Assembly (NCBI RefSeq): GCF_947497005.1
Contig: NZ_CANMFF010000013.1
Span: forward strand, 89,062-153,061
DNA: 64,000 nt
DNA from: an uncultured Ruegeria sp.
GTDB taxonomy: Bacteria; Pseudomonadota; Alphaproteobacteria; Rhodobacterales; Rhodobacteraceae
Direction of reading: 5' to 3'
The notes beneath the pieces are model-generated. The model was not told the origin of the DNA. It saw nothing but the letters and a program-made list of their open reading frames with translations, and did not search any database. Position 1 is the stretch's first letter. Every line of letters starts with the position of its first letter. The translations under genes and the position numbers were made by a program. Of this stretch, positions 27,446 through 35,408 are shown piece by piece.

Positions 27446-28986
27446 GCTCTCAACTCCGGCATCAATCTGTTTACAAGGTCCTCCGCGAAAGCGTGATCGG
27501 CATTTGTTTCGCGCATGACGATCCCCCATTCTCGCAGCGTTTCGCTGCCTATCTTTGTCGTTGCATCGATACCGATCTTGCCGGCCAGACCGGGTTCGGG
27601 TGAGGCAAAATCCAGATAGTCCATAGGCGTTCTGTCAAGAGCCATCACATCGCGACCCGGGTCCATGCGCGTGGCAAGCGCCCAGGCGACGTCATCCCAG
27701 TTTCGGGGGTCGATATCGGCATCGACTGCAACGATCATCTTCGTATAGCTGAATTGCGGCAGCATCCCCCACAGGGCCATCATCACACGTCGGGCCTGCC
27801 CTGGATATCGTTTGTCGATGGCGACGATAGCGATGCGATAAGAACAGGCGGCAGGTGGCAGCCAGAGATCGTGAATTTCGGGAATTTGCGCCCGAATGGT
27901 TGGCAGTGCCAGACGATTGAACACCTCTCCAATAATGGAGGGTTCGTCTGGTGGACGTCCGGTATAGGTCGACAAGTACAAAGGCGCCTCGCGATGGGTT
28001 ATAGCAGTGACATGCATCACCGGAAAAGGCTCGGCGGGATTGTAATACCCGGTGTGATCCCCAAAAGGCCCTTCAGGAGCTGTCTCGCTCGGCGAGGCCC
28101 AGCCTTCCAAGACGAATTCGGCATCTGCGGGAACCAGCAAGGGGACGGATTTAGCGGGACTCAAGCGCGGCCGGTTCTGGTTCAGGGCACCGGCAAACGC
28201 TAGTTCGGAAACGGTTTCAGGCAGGGGCAGAGCTGCCGACAACAACGTTGCAGGATCCGCACCCAGAACAATTGCGACCGGCATCTTTTCGTTGCGCTGC
28301 GCCCAACTACGATGATGAGCGGCCCCGCCGCGATGAGGTAGCCAGCGCATGATCAGACGGTTTCGATCCAGCACCTGTACGCGATAGACCCCGGCATTGT
28401 AGGCCTGTGCCGCGTCGGGTTCGCTGCCATGGGGCCGGGTGATGACAACTGGCCAAGTGATCAACGGCCCTGCATCTTGAGGCCAGTGTGTCTGGATCGG
28501 CAGCCTAGAGAGGTCGACGTCAGTTCCGCTATGGCAAACATGCTGGGAGGTGGCCGTCTTGACCAGCTTCGGTCGGGTAGACAATGCCGCCTTCAACATC
28601 GGCCATCGGGACAACGCTTCCCTCAATCCGCTCGGGGGCGTCGGCGTCCGCAGCGCGGCCAAAAAAGCACCCAGATCGTCCAACTCGTCGGGTGAAACGC
28701 CCAGCCCGGCAGCAACACGTTCTGTGGTTCCAAATAGATTTACGACAACCGGGATATCAAACCGACCAACGAATGCACCTGTCGGCTGGTCGAACTGCAA
28801 CACCGGGCCTGTAGCTTCCAGCACAGCGCGGTGGACGGCTGTCATTTGGTGGCACACCGAAACCGGATCAGGAATGCGCCTGAACTGTCCTGTTTCTTCA
28901 CACCATTTCAGAAAATGTCGAAGGCTGGGATATTGCGGCAGGGTGCGAATGGCTTTGCTCCGGCGGTGGTGCTCATCCTCTAGCAA
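27442..28986 (-). CDS. ubiD: UbiD-family decarboxylase
   Basis: A 514-residue prFMN-dependent decarboxylase. LPIQTHWPQDAGPLITWPVVI and the active-site region APEGPFGDHTGYY are diagnostic; TYTGRPPDEPSIIGEVFNRL follows. In ubiquinone synthesis it removes the carboxylate of 3-polyprenyl-4-hydroxybenzoate. The track start is a TTG at 28986 without a clear ribosome-binding site; the true start may lie slightly downstream. The stop overlaps ubiX (ATGA). Placement next to ubiTUV favours the quinone pathway, though UbiD relatives also act on other aromatics. Confidence 0.88.
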   Translation of the reverse strand: MLEDEHHRRSKAIRTLPQYPSLRHFLKWCEETGQFRRIPDPVSVCHQMTAVHRAVLEATGPVLQFDQPTGAFVGRFDIPVVVNLFGTTERVAAGLGVSPDELDDLGAFLAALRTPTPPSGLREALSRWPMLKAALSTRPKLVKTATSQHVCHSGTDVDLSRLPIQTHWPQDAGPLITWPVVITRPHGSEPDAAQAYNAGVYRVQVLDRNRLIMRWLPHRGGAAHHRSWAQRNEKMPVAIVLGADPATLLSAALPLPETVSELAFAGALNQNRPRLSPAKSVPLLVPADAEFVLEGWASPSETAPEGPFGDHTGYYNPAEPFPVMHVTAITHREAPLYLSTYTGRPPDEPSIIGEVFNRLALPTIRAQIPEIHDLWLPPAACSYRIAIVAIDKRYPGQARRVMMALWGMLPQFSYTKMIVAVDADIDPRNWDDVAWALATRMDPGRDVMALDRTPMDYLDFASPEPGLAGKIGIDATTKIGSETLREWGIVMRETNADHAFAEDLVNRLMPELRA

Positions 28987-29004
28987 CGAAAGGGGCGGGT
29001 CGAA

Positions 29005-29018
29005 TTGACAACCGTCAA
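29005..29018. promoter_or_regulatory. FNR/FnrL-type binding site between ubiD and ubiT
   Basis: TTGAC-AACC-GTCAA is a perfect palindrome that matches the CRP/FNR-family consensus TTGAy-N4-rTCAA exactly. If class II (centred at -41.5), ubiT transcription would start near 29053, 24 bases before its AGGAGG ribosome-binding site, with TAGGAA at the -10 position. It is well placed to serve both divergent operons. Regulator identity (FnrL versus Dnr/NnrR-type) is inference. Confidence 0.75.
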
Positions 29019-29087
29019 GTCTTTGATGCCGGGGCGGCTTTAGGAATGCCCCACCGGTTCACTTTATTGAGACAGCAGGAGGTCTGT

Positions 29088-29630
29088 TTGTCCGATCCCC
29101 AAAACCCGATACCGCAATGCCCAGTCGTTATGGCAACCGCCCTGCGGTTTGTTCCGCTTGCACCTTTGTCAGTATCACTGACGGCGTTTTCAAGGAAGAT
29201 AACCCGGAAGCACCCGGACCTGTTCAACCGGCTCGGTGAATACAGCCGGGTCGCGTTTGTGCTCGACCCAACGGATCTACCGGTTGTCGTTCTCCTCGAA
29301 CCGAATGGTGGTGCGCCGAGGATAAGGCTGTGTCGTAGGCGCGTGGCAGGGGCTGCGCGAATCTCCGGTCCGCTGGCCGCGCTGCTGGGGCTGGTTCATG
29401 GTGCGTTTGACGGCGATGCCCTGTTTTTCTCGCGCGATCTGGTGATCGAAGGTGACACAGCCGCGGCTCTGGCCCTGCGCAACGCAATCGATGACGCGGA
29501 GTTGGATCTTGCGCACGAAGCGGCAGCGCTTTCCGGCCCGCTTGCACGACCTTTCGAGCAGCTCATCGCGTTTGTCGAACTCCGAACCGGCCTATGTCTG
29601 ACCCGGCCCGAGGACGCAGTCCAATGGTAA
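29088..29630 (+). CDS. ubiT: Ubiquinone biosynthesis accessory factor UbiT (SCP2 domain)
   Basis: A 180-residue SCP2-like lipid-binding protein (E. coli UbiT is 174). I prefer the TTG at 29088: AGGAGG stands five bases before it, whereas the ATG at 29046 in the ORF track would lie before the transcript start predicted from the FnrL box. The C-terminal half (GDALFFSRDLVIEGDTAAALALRNAIDDAELDL) is typical UbiT, including the FSRDLxIEGDT motif. UbiT is required with UbiU and UbiV for oxygen-independent ubiquinone synthesis, probably by binding the isoprenoid intermediate. Its TAA stop overlaps the ubiU ATG. Confidence 0.88.
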   Translation: MSDPQNPIPQCPVVMATALRFVPLAPLSVSLTAFSRKITRKHPDLFNRLGEYSRVAFVLDPTDLPVVVLLEPNGGAPRIRLCRRRVAGAARISGPLAALLGLVHGAFDGDALFFSRDLVIEGDTAAALALRNAIDDAELDLAHEAAALSGPLARPFEQLIAFVELRTGLCLTRPEDAVQW

Positions 29631-30607
29631 TGGAAATCGTTTGCCCGGCAGGAACGCCTGCCGCCCTGCGTGCGGCTGTCAAAGCCGGGGCGCATACCGT
29701 CTATTGCGGGTTCAATGATGAAACCAATGCGCGCAACTTTCCCGGTCTAAATTTCGACCGGGCAGAAATGCGGGCGGGAATTGCGTTCGCCCACGATCAC
29801 GGAGCCAAGGTGTTGGTTGCAATCAATACCTTCCCGCGAGCGGGCAGCGAGGCAATCTGGAAACGGGCAGTGGCGGACGCCGAAATCTGTGGTGCAGATG
29901 CCGTGATCCTCGCCGATTTGGGCCTGCTAGACTATGCCGCGCGCAGCCATCCCGGGTTGCGCAGGCACCTGTCCGTGCAGGCCGCGGCGGCCAATGCTGA
30001 TATTATCAACTTCTATGCCGAAACCTTCGGTGTCAAACGGGTGGTCTTGCCGCGTGTACTGTCTGTGCCAGAAATTGCTGGCATCAACTCGGAAACCGAA
30101 GTCGAAACCGAAGTCTTTGTGTTCGGTGGTCTTTGTGTAATGGCTGAAGGTCGCTGCTCACTGTCTTCTTATGCCACCGGGTTGTCCCCCAACATGAACG
30201 GCGTCTGCTCTCCTGCCAGCCATGTGGAGTACCAGAACGATCAAGGCGCGTTGAACGCGCGCCTTGGCGGCTATCTGATCCACCATGTGGAACGGAACGA
30301 GCCTGCGCCGTATCCGACATTGTGCAAGGGATGTTTTTCCGCAGGTGAAAAGACCGGGCACCTGTTCGAAGATCCCGTCAGCCTGAATGCAGAACGACTG
30401 ATCCCGCAATTGCAAAAAGCTGGTGTGACGGCCTTGAAGATCGAAGGGCGCCAACGGTCGAAATCCTATGTTGCACAAGTCGTTCGGTATTTTCGCGCCG
30501 CTGTCGATGCGCTGGATGCAGGGCAGCCAATGCCCGAAGGAATGCTGGCGCGTTTATCCGAAGGGCAGGCCATGACTACCGGCGCTTACAAAAAGACATG
30601 GAGATAG
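29630..30607 (+). CDS. ubiU: Ubiquinone biosynthesis hydroxylase subunit UbiU (peptidase U32 family)
   Basis: The start at 29630 (MEIVCPAGTPAALRAAVKAG) overlaps the ubiT stop (TAATG) and aligns with E. coli UbiU MELLCPAG; earlier ATGs at 29594 and 29624 are less likely. The 325 residues keep all four [4Fe-4S] cysteines at positions 169, 176, 193 and 232, exactly the E. coli numbering (LCVMAEGRC, GVCSPA, LCKGC). With UbiV it forms the complex that hydroxylates ubiquinone precursors without O2, using prephenate as oxygen source according to published work. ubiV follows after 4 bases. No peptidase activity is expected. Confidence 0.94.
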   Translation: MEIVCPAGTPAALRAAVKAGAHTVYCGFNDETNARNFPGLNFDRAEMRAGIAFAHDHGAKVLVAINTFPRAGSEAIWKRAVADAEICGADAVILADLGLLDYAARSHPGLRRHLSVQAAAANADIINFYAETFGVKRVVLPRVLSVPEIAGINSETEVETEVFVFGGLCVMAEGRCSLSSYATGLSPNMNGVCSPASHVEYQNDQGALNARLGGYLIHHVERNEPAPYPTLCKGCFSAGEKTGHLFEDPVSLNAERLIPQLQKAGVTALKIEGRQRSKSYVAQVVRYFRAAVDALDAGQPMPEGMLARLSEGQAMTTGAYKKTWR

Positions 30608-30611
30608 CAGG

Positions 30612-31529
30612 ATGGACTTGACCGTTGGCCCGAACCAGTTCTTCTGGTCTGCCGAAACCTGGGCCGCATTTTACACCGATCTGGCCCAGTCCCTCGTCGA
30701 TCGCGTCGTGGTCGGAGAATTGGTCTGTTCCAAGCGTCTGCCCTTTTATCAGGATCGTATCCCTGAGACGATTTCCCGGTTGGTCGAAGCGGGTAAAGAG
30801 GTCGCACTGACAAGCCTTGCCCTGGTGACCCTGAAACGCGAGCGCAAACTGACGGCAGATCTTGCGGCTATGGGCGTTATGGTTGAGATCAACGATCTGA
30901 CCGCGCTGGCGCATTTGCCTGAAAACTGCGCGTTTGCCGTTGGCCCGTTGGTCAACGTGTACAACGAAGGTACTTTGAAGTGGTTGGCCGCACAGGGTGC
31001 CCGCCGCATTTGTCTTCCGCCTGAATTGCCCATCGCGTCGGTCAAAGCGCTGACACAGGTTGCTTCGGACTTGGGCGTCGCGGTCGAAGTATGGGGGCAC
31101 GGGAGATTACCGCTGGCCATTTCCGGGCGCTGCTATCACGCGCGGTTGCATGGGCGCAGCAAAGACAATTGCCAGTTTGCCTGCGAAGACGATCCGGATG
31201 GGCTGGACGTTCTGACCGGTGATGGCAAGCCTTTTATGGCAATGAACGGGGTGCAGACCCTGTCGGACAGCTATGCCTGTACGGACCATCAGATCGATTT
31301 GCTACGGCAGGCGGGTGTCTCGGCGTTGCGCCTGTCGCCGCAATCCGACGGGTTCCTTAAACTGTGCAAGTTATATCGTCAGAGGCTCGACGGGGATCTG
31401 CCTCGGGGCGATCTGGAGCGCTCGCTGCGGACCGCTGATCCAAATGTTCGGCTGAGCGATGGGTTTCTGACAGGTTCCCATGGCGCTGAATGGTCAGGTG
31501 AATCCGGCGCACGTTCTGCGGCTTCATGA
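30612..31529 (+). CDS. ubiV: Ubiquinone biosynthesis hydroxylase subunit UbiV (peptidase U32 family)
   Basis: A 305-residue partner of UbiU beginning MDLTVGPNQFFWSAETWAAFY. The iron-sulfur ligands are C39 (GELVCSKRLPFY), C174, C187 and C191 (GRCYHARLHG; NCQFAC), with the spacing seen in E. coli UbiV (39, 180, 193, 197). Operon order ubiT-ubiU-ubiV is conserved in facultative proteobacteria. Its stop overlaps the nnrS start as ATGA, so NO response and anaerobic quinone synthesis are co-transcribed. Regulated presumably by the FnrL box upstream of ubiT. Confidence 0.93.
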   Translation: MDLTVGPNQFFWSAETWAAFYTDLAQSLVDRVVVGELVCSKRLPFYQDRIPETISRLVEAGKEVALTSLALVTLKRERKLTADLAAMGVMVEINDLTALAHLPENCAFAVGPLVNVYNEGTLKWLAAQGARRICLPPELPIASVKALTQVASDLGVAVEVWGHGRLPLAISGRCYHARLHGRSKDNCQFACEDDPDGLDVLTGDGKPFMAMNGVQTLSDSYACTDHQIDLLRQAGVSALRLSPQSDGFLKLCKLYRQRLDGDLPRGDLERSLRTADPNVRLSDGFLTGSHGAEWSGESGARSAAS

Positions 31530-32764
31530 CCATGGCGGCGGGCAGGGCGCTTGAAGCGTTCTGGAATGCCCCTTACCGCCCGTTGTTCTTCGCTTCTTAT
31601 GCCAGCGCATTATGCACGGTGGCGTGGTGGCCCCTTGGGGTTGCAGTAGGACTACCGGGCCCAGCCTGCACGCCAGAGGTTCTTTGGCACATCCATGAGC
31701 TGATCTTTGGTTTTGCCGGCGCGGCCATTGGAGGGTATCTTCTGACAGCTCTGCCGGGCTGGACCGGGAGACCTCCGGTGCAGGGGACGTCCCTGAAATG
31801 GCTTCTGGGGTTTTGGGTGTCCGCTCGGATAGCCATAGCGCTGACATGTGATTTTGTCCCTGTTCTGCCCATCGCTCTGAATGCAGGTTATTTCCTGCTA
31901 CTGGCCACGATAATTGGCAGTCAGTTGTTTTCAGCCAAGGCATACCGGAAACTTTGGTTTTTATGCGCTGTCGCCGGGCTAGGCCTTTGTGAGGCAGTGT
32001 TTCTGTGGTCCTTTGGAGCCGGGCTACCGTGGGTCAATCTGAACATGGTTCACGGGATACTCACCGGACTTGTCATGCTGATGGTCAGTATCGCGATGTG
32101 CGCTATTCCGGCGTTTACGACAAACTGGATGCTTCAAACCGGTCAGTTGAACAACCTCACACAATGCTCTGAATTCAATATATTTCTGGCTCGTGTGGGG
32201 TTGATTTCAAGCGTCTTTGCCCAACTATTTGAATGGACCACCACCGCGAGCTTAGCGATGATCACTGCGGCCTTGGCTCTGATTTGGGAAATGCGCAAAT
32301 GGCGAACCCCGCAGGTTCTTTGCAACCCTCTGCTCGCAGCGCTTCATTTGTCTTTCTTATGGCTGTCGATTGGGCTTCTGGTTACAGGGGTGTCGGGATT
32401 GGTGCCAACGCTTTATCCTACAAGTGTCGCTCTCCACGCGATTACTATCGGCGGGATGTCGGGGTTGATCATGGCCATCTCTGGCAGAGCGGCAGCCCAT
32501 ACGGATACAGGTGGCATGCGAGCCAACTTTGGGTTCATCACCGGCGTTGTTCTGGTCTGGCTGGCCACCGCAATACGGTTGGCTGTGCCAATTTTCCCAG
32601 ACCTTCAGGTTGAACTTGCGGCCGCAGCTGTGTGGTGCATAGGTTGGGTGGCGTTTATCATCGGCTTCCTGCCTGCTCTGACTGGCCCGATACGCCGGCC
32701 GGTTCTTAGCGGGCAAAGATTCGTCGTTTCAAAAACCTCAAATCTCGCACTGCCGAGAGAATGA
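31526..32764 (+). CDS. nnrS: NnrS family membrane protein
   Basis: A 412-residue polytopic protein with roughly twelve hydrophobic segments. HIHELIFGFAGAAIGGYLLTALPGWTGRPP near residues 54-80 and LHAITIGGMSGLIMAISGRAAAHT near residue 310 are the conserved NnrS blocks, with histidines proposed to bind haem and copper. NnrS proteins protect against nitric oxide and are usually under NO- or FNR-type control. It is coupled to ubiV (ATGA), suggesting that this locus works when the cell respires nitrogen oxides. The next gene is convergent, 39 bases away; no clear terminator hairpin is seen there. Confidence 0.9.
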   Translation: MTMAAGRALEAFWNAPYRPLFFASYASALCTVAWWPLGVAVGLPGPACTPEVLWHIHELIFGFAGAAIGGYLLTALPGWTGRPPVQGTSLKWLLGFWVSARIAIALTCDFVPVLPIALNAGYFLLLATIIGSQLFSAKAYRKLWFLCAVAGLGLCEAVFLWSFGAGLPWVNLNMVHGILTGLVMLMVSIAMCAIPAFTTNWMLQTGQLNNLTQCSEFNIFLARVGLISSVFAQLFEWTTTASLAMITAALALIWEMRKWRTPQVLCNPLLAALHLSFLWLSIGLLVTGVSGLVPTLYPTSVALHAITIGGMSGLIMAISGRAAAHTDTGGMRANFGFITGVVLVWLATAIRLAVPIFPDLQVELAAAAVWCIGWVAFIIGFLPALTGPIRRPVLSGQRFVVSKTSNLALPRE

Positions 32765-32803
32765 AGAAATGCGTCTAACTCTATGTCAATACGGATTCTT
32801 ATC

Positions 32804-34303
32804 CTAGTCTAACTCAAGGATGATCTTCGTAACCTCTTCGATCTCTTTGGCGAGCGGGCGATCAACATCCAATGGCGGTGAAACGTCCCGTATATGTGTT
32901 TTAACATCCCCTAGAAACGGTCCCAGTTTGCTACTTGTCTCGCGCAACTCAACTGCCTGACAGGCGACTATCAATTCGATGGCTGCCAGCGTCGATAGAT
33001 GCCCGGTGATCTTGTTCAGGGCAGCCACACTGGCAGGGGAATTTGTCAGGCAATCCTCAATTCCATTTGCATTCACGCTGGGCCAGATCGGTGTTAGCTG
33101 GGCAGCATGTGCAAGTTCTGCGACCAAAGCTTCCGCGACTTTCATGACCGGCGCGAAGCCGTTCGAGGCGCTGTTCGGTTTTGCCAGAAAACTAGGTAGA
33201 CCGCTGAGTTCGGGATTCAATAGCTTGGAGACCCGGGCAAGCTGCGTCATTGCCATAGGTACGAATGACCGGTTCAAAGCCTCTGTTACGCTGGTGATTT
33301 CCGAAGAAAAATACGCGCCGCAGGACATGATCTTTTCAGCGTCTGCCAAAGCTACCGGATTATCTGTTGGGCTGTTCATTTCAGCCTCGGCGCAGTTCAA
33401 TACCCGATCCAACGCGGATCGTACTGTTCCATGTATTTGGACCACGTTGCGAAAACTCAAGGGGTCCTGCAAACGCCGGGCTTGATCGGGGTCGGTAAGG
33501 GCGCCGCCCGCCAACCGCCAACGCAGGCCTTCTCCGGCAGCAATATGCGCGTCATGCGGGCTCAGGAGCAGAATTTCACGGTCCAGCGGCCCGGTATTGG
33601 CCCGGAACGCCTCCATCGACATCGCTGCAGCGGTCTGGGCGGCCTCAAAAACTTTTTCTGCTTTCGAAAACGCAAGCGCCGCCAGACCGATAACCGTGCA
33701 GGAATGATTGGCTAGCGCAAGACCGTCGCGAGGAGCGAGTTTCAGTGCGGTTATTCCCTGCGATCGCATGACATCGATGCTTTGTCCGGCCGTGCCGTCC
33801 AAGGCATACATCTCGCCCTCGCCAATCAAGGCCAGACCGATAGTGGCGTTCAATACCAGATCTGCTGCGCCAATCGATCCCAAGGACCCCACGACCGGAA
33901 CAAGCCCGGCATTCAGGCATCCAGCGATGTGCTGGGCAACCTCGGGTCGGGCCGCACTGTGCCCCGTCAGCATTGTGTTCAGCCGAACGATCAAGCCTGC
34001 TCGAACCGCTTCGCATGGCATGGGCGGGCCAATGGCATGGGCGCGTCCTCTCAGAGTCTGGATCGAAAACTCGGTCAGGGCTTCGGCATCCAACACTTCG
34101 GTTGCCCGCGCGCCCAACCCTGTGGTCACACCATATACCGGCGTTCTCTCGGTTATGGCGCGCTCGACCAGCGCATGGGATCGGGCCATCCTATGCAGAC
34201 CTTCAGCGTCTAGGGAAAGGTGCCAACCTTCGTGTGATGCGCGATCGAGGGTTTCAACCGTCATACCCGCGCCGCTAAGAGTCAGGCTTTTCACGTCACG
34301 CAT
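32804..34303 (-). CDS. Histidine/aromatic ammonia-lyase homologue with altered MIO motif
   Basis: A 499-residue HAL/PAL superfamily protein from ATG 34303, overlapping the OCD gene stop by 8 bases. The N-terminal catalytic tyrosine is kept (VYGVTTGLGA, Y57) and NSPTDNPVAL is present. The MIO segment, however, reads GSLGSIGAADL at residues 139-149: Ser-Ile-Gly replaces the Ala-Ser-Gly triad (expected GSxGASGDL) whose central serine becomes dehydroalanine. The usual QDxYS block is QDPLSF and PQVHG is VQIHG. A canonical MIO could not form, so a different lyase, aminomutase or non-MIO role is likely. It is coupled to an ornithine-cyclodeaminase homologue. Confidence 0.82.
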   Translation of the reverse strand: MRDVKSLTLSGAGMTVETLDRASHEGWHLSLDAEGLHRMARSHALVERAITERTPVYGVTTGLGARATEVLDAEALTEFSIQTLRGRAHAIGPPMPCEAVRAGLIVRLNTMLTGHSAARPEVAQHIAGCLNAGLVPVVGSLGSIGAADLVLNATIGLALIGEGEMYALDGTAGQSIDVMRSQGITALKLAPRDGLALANHSCTVIGLAALAFSKAEKVFEAAQTAAAMSMEAFRANTGPLDREILLLSPHDAHIAAGEGLRWRLAGGALTDPDQARRLQDPLSFRNVVQIHGTVRSALDRVLNCAEAEMNSPTDNPVALADAEKIMSCGAYFSSEITSVTEALNRSFVPMAMTQLARVSKLLNPELSGLPSFLAKPNSASNGFAPVMKVAEALVAELAHAAQLTPIWPSVNANGIEDCLTNSPASVAALNKITGHLSTLAAIELIVACQAVELRETSSKLGPFLGDVKTHIRDVSPPLDVDRPLAKEIEEVTKIILELD

Positions 34304-35303
34304 CCCGGTACAGCAGGTTCTGCACGATCCCCAAATCCCGAGCCCGCTCAAGAATTTTCGACCCCAGCGCAATATCGCTGGTGGACATGCCCCGGTGCCA
34401 GAACAGAATGGTTTCCTCGTCGCTTTCGCGGCCGGGCTTCAGACCTGCGGCGATCTCGCCGATCTCCGCATAAAACGACGTTTCGCTGACAATCCCTGCA
34501 TCGATCTGCGGTCTGAGCGCGCCCAGATGACCGGCGCGCATCTGCCCGAGGTCATCCATGACCAACTTGTCGAACCCGTCAGTGAAATTGATTGGCAGCG
34601 TGCTCATGGTCCCGTAGGGGACGACATAGGCGCCTTTCCTGACCCAAGACCGATCAAAGATGGGAGTCGGTGCGTTCAGGCGCGTCGCTTCGACCAGAAT
34701 ATCGGCTTTCTCCAGGCAGCTTTGCCAGTCGGTCGTGACGATCACGTCCTTACCTAAATCCTCGCGCAATCGTTGAGCAAATGCTTCCCGGCTTTCCGGA
34801 CGACGGGAGTGAACCCGGATTTCATCGAAGTCAAAAAGGTGATCCAGCAACCGTACATTCCAATATGACGTACCGCGCGCACCGACATGGCCCAGAACCT
34901 TCGGATTCTTCGGTGCAAGCCACTTGGCGCCCAACGCCGTCAGTGCCCCGGTCCGCATGTCGGTGATGCCCGCAGCATCGATAACTGCGCGTGGTGCTCC
35001 GGTGCGGGGGCAAAACAGGTTCAGCAGTGCCAGTTCCGACGGCAAGCCCTGTTTGTAATTGTCGACGTAATCTCCGACGACCTTGACGCCCGCGTAACCC
35101 AACGGTTCAACATATCCGCGCAAAACATTGAAATGCCCGTTGAAAGCCGGATCAGGCGTGAGGTGCATCCGGGGTTCGATGACCGTCTTGTTTTGTCCGG
35201 CAGCAATCAGGGTCTGTTCGACCGCGCTCAGAATGTCATCATTGCTCAGTGCCACCTGGTCAACTTCCGGCTGACCCAGATATTCAATCTCAATTCGTGC
35301 CAT
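34296..35303 (-). CDS. Ornithine cyclodeaminase / mu-crystallin family protein
   Basis: A 335-residue member of the OCD/mu-crystallin fold. The diagnostic VIDAAGITDMRTGALTALGAKWLAP block is at residues about 110-135. The dinucleotide motif expected as GxGxQA reads GHVGARGTSYWNV, a departure also seen in some EutC/TauD-unrelated OCD branches, so it may still bind NAD(H). Family members deaminate ornithine to proline, reduce cyclic ketimines, or make imine intermediates. The start ATG at 35303 is preceded by AGGAGC. It leads a two-gene operon with the ammonia-lyase homologue and is divergent from a LysR gene. Substrate unknown. Confidence 0.82.
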   Translation of the reverse strand: MARIEIEYLGQPEVDQVALSNDDILSAVEQTLIAAGQNKTVIEPRMHLTPDPAFNGHFNVLRGYVEPLGYAGVKVVGDYVDNYKQGLPSELALLNLFCPRTGAPRAVIDAAGITDMRTGALTALGAKWLAPKNPKVLGHVGARGTSYWNVRLLDHLFDFDEIRVHSRRPESREAFAQRLREDLGKDVIVTTDWQSCLEKADILVEATRLNAPTPIFDRSWVRKGAYVVPYGTMSTLPINFTDGFDKLVMDDLGQMRAGHLGALRPQIDAGIVSETSFYAEIGEIAAGLKPGRESDEETILFWHRGMSTSDIALGSKILERARDLGIVQNLLYRDA

Positions 35304-35371
35304 ATCCGCCGCTCCTTTTTTTACTATGATGGCGGTTCCGGGGTGCCAATACAGACCGAAAAATGTAAATC

Positions 35372-35394
35372 TTGAATCAGAATTACTGATTCAA
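35372..35394. promoter_or_regulatory. Perfect inverted repeat, probable LysR operator
   Basis: TTGAATCAG-N5-CTGATTCAA is a perfect 9+9 palindrome with AATTA in the centre. It lies in the 105-base divergent gap, 14 bases before the LysR start codon and about 70 bases from the OCD start. This is the position where LysR proteins autoregulate and activate a divergent operon. The binding assignment is inference. Confidence 0.6.
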
Positions 35395-35408
35395 AGAGGG
35401 TCATTGTG

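Noticed and set aside
29046-29090. ATG 29046 as ubiT start (ORF track)
   Set aside because: It would precede the transcript start implied by the FnrL box and lacks a spaced ribosome-binding site; TTG 29088 has AGGAGG.
33708-34757. 349-aa plus-strand ORF across the ammonia-lyase and OCD genes
   Set aside because: It spans the boundary of two well-supported minus-strand genes and shows no domain of its own.
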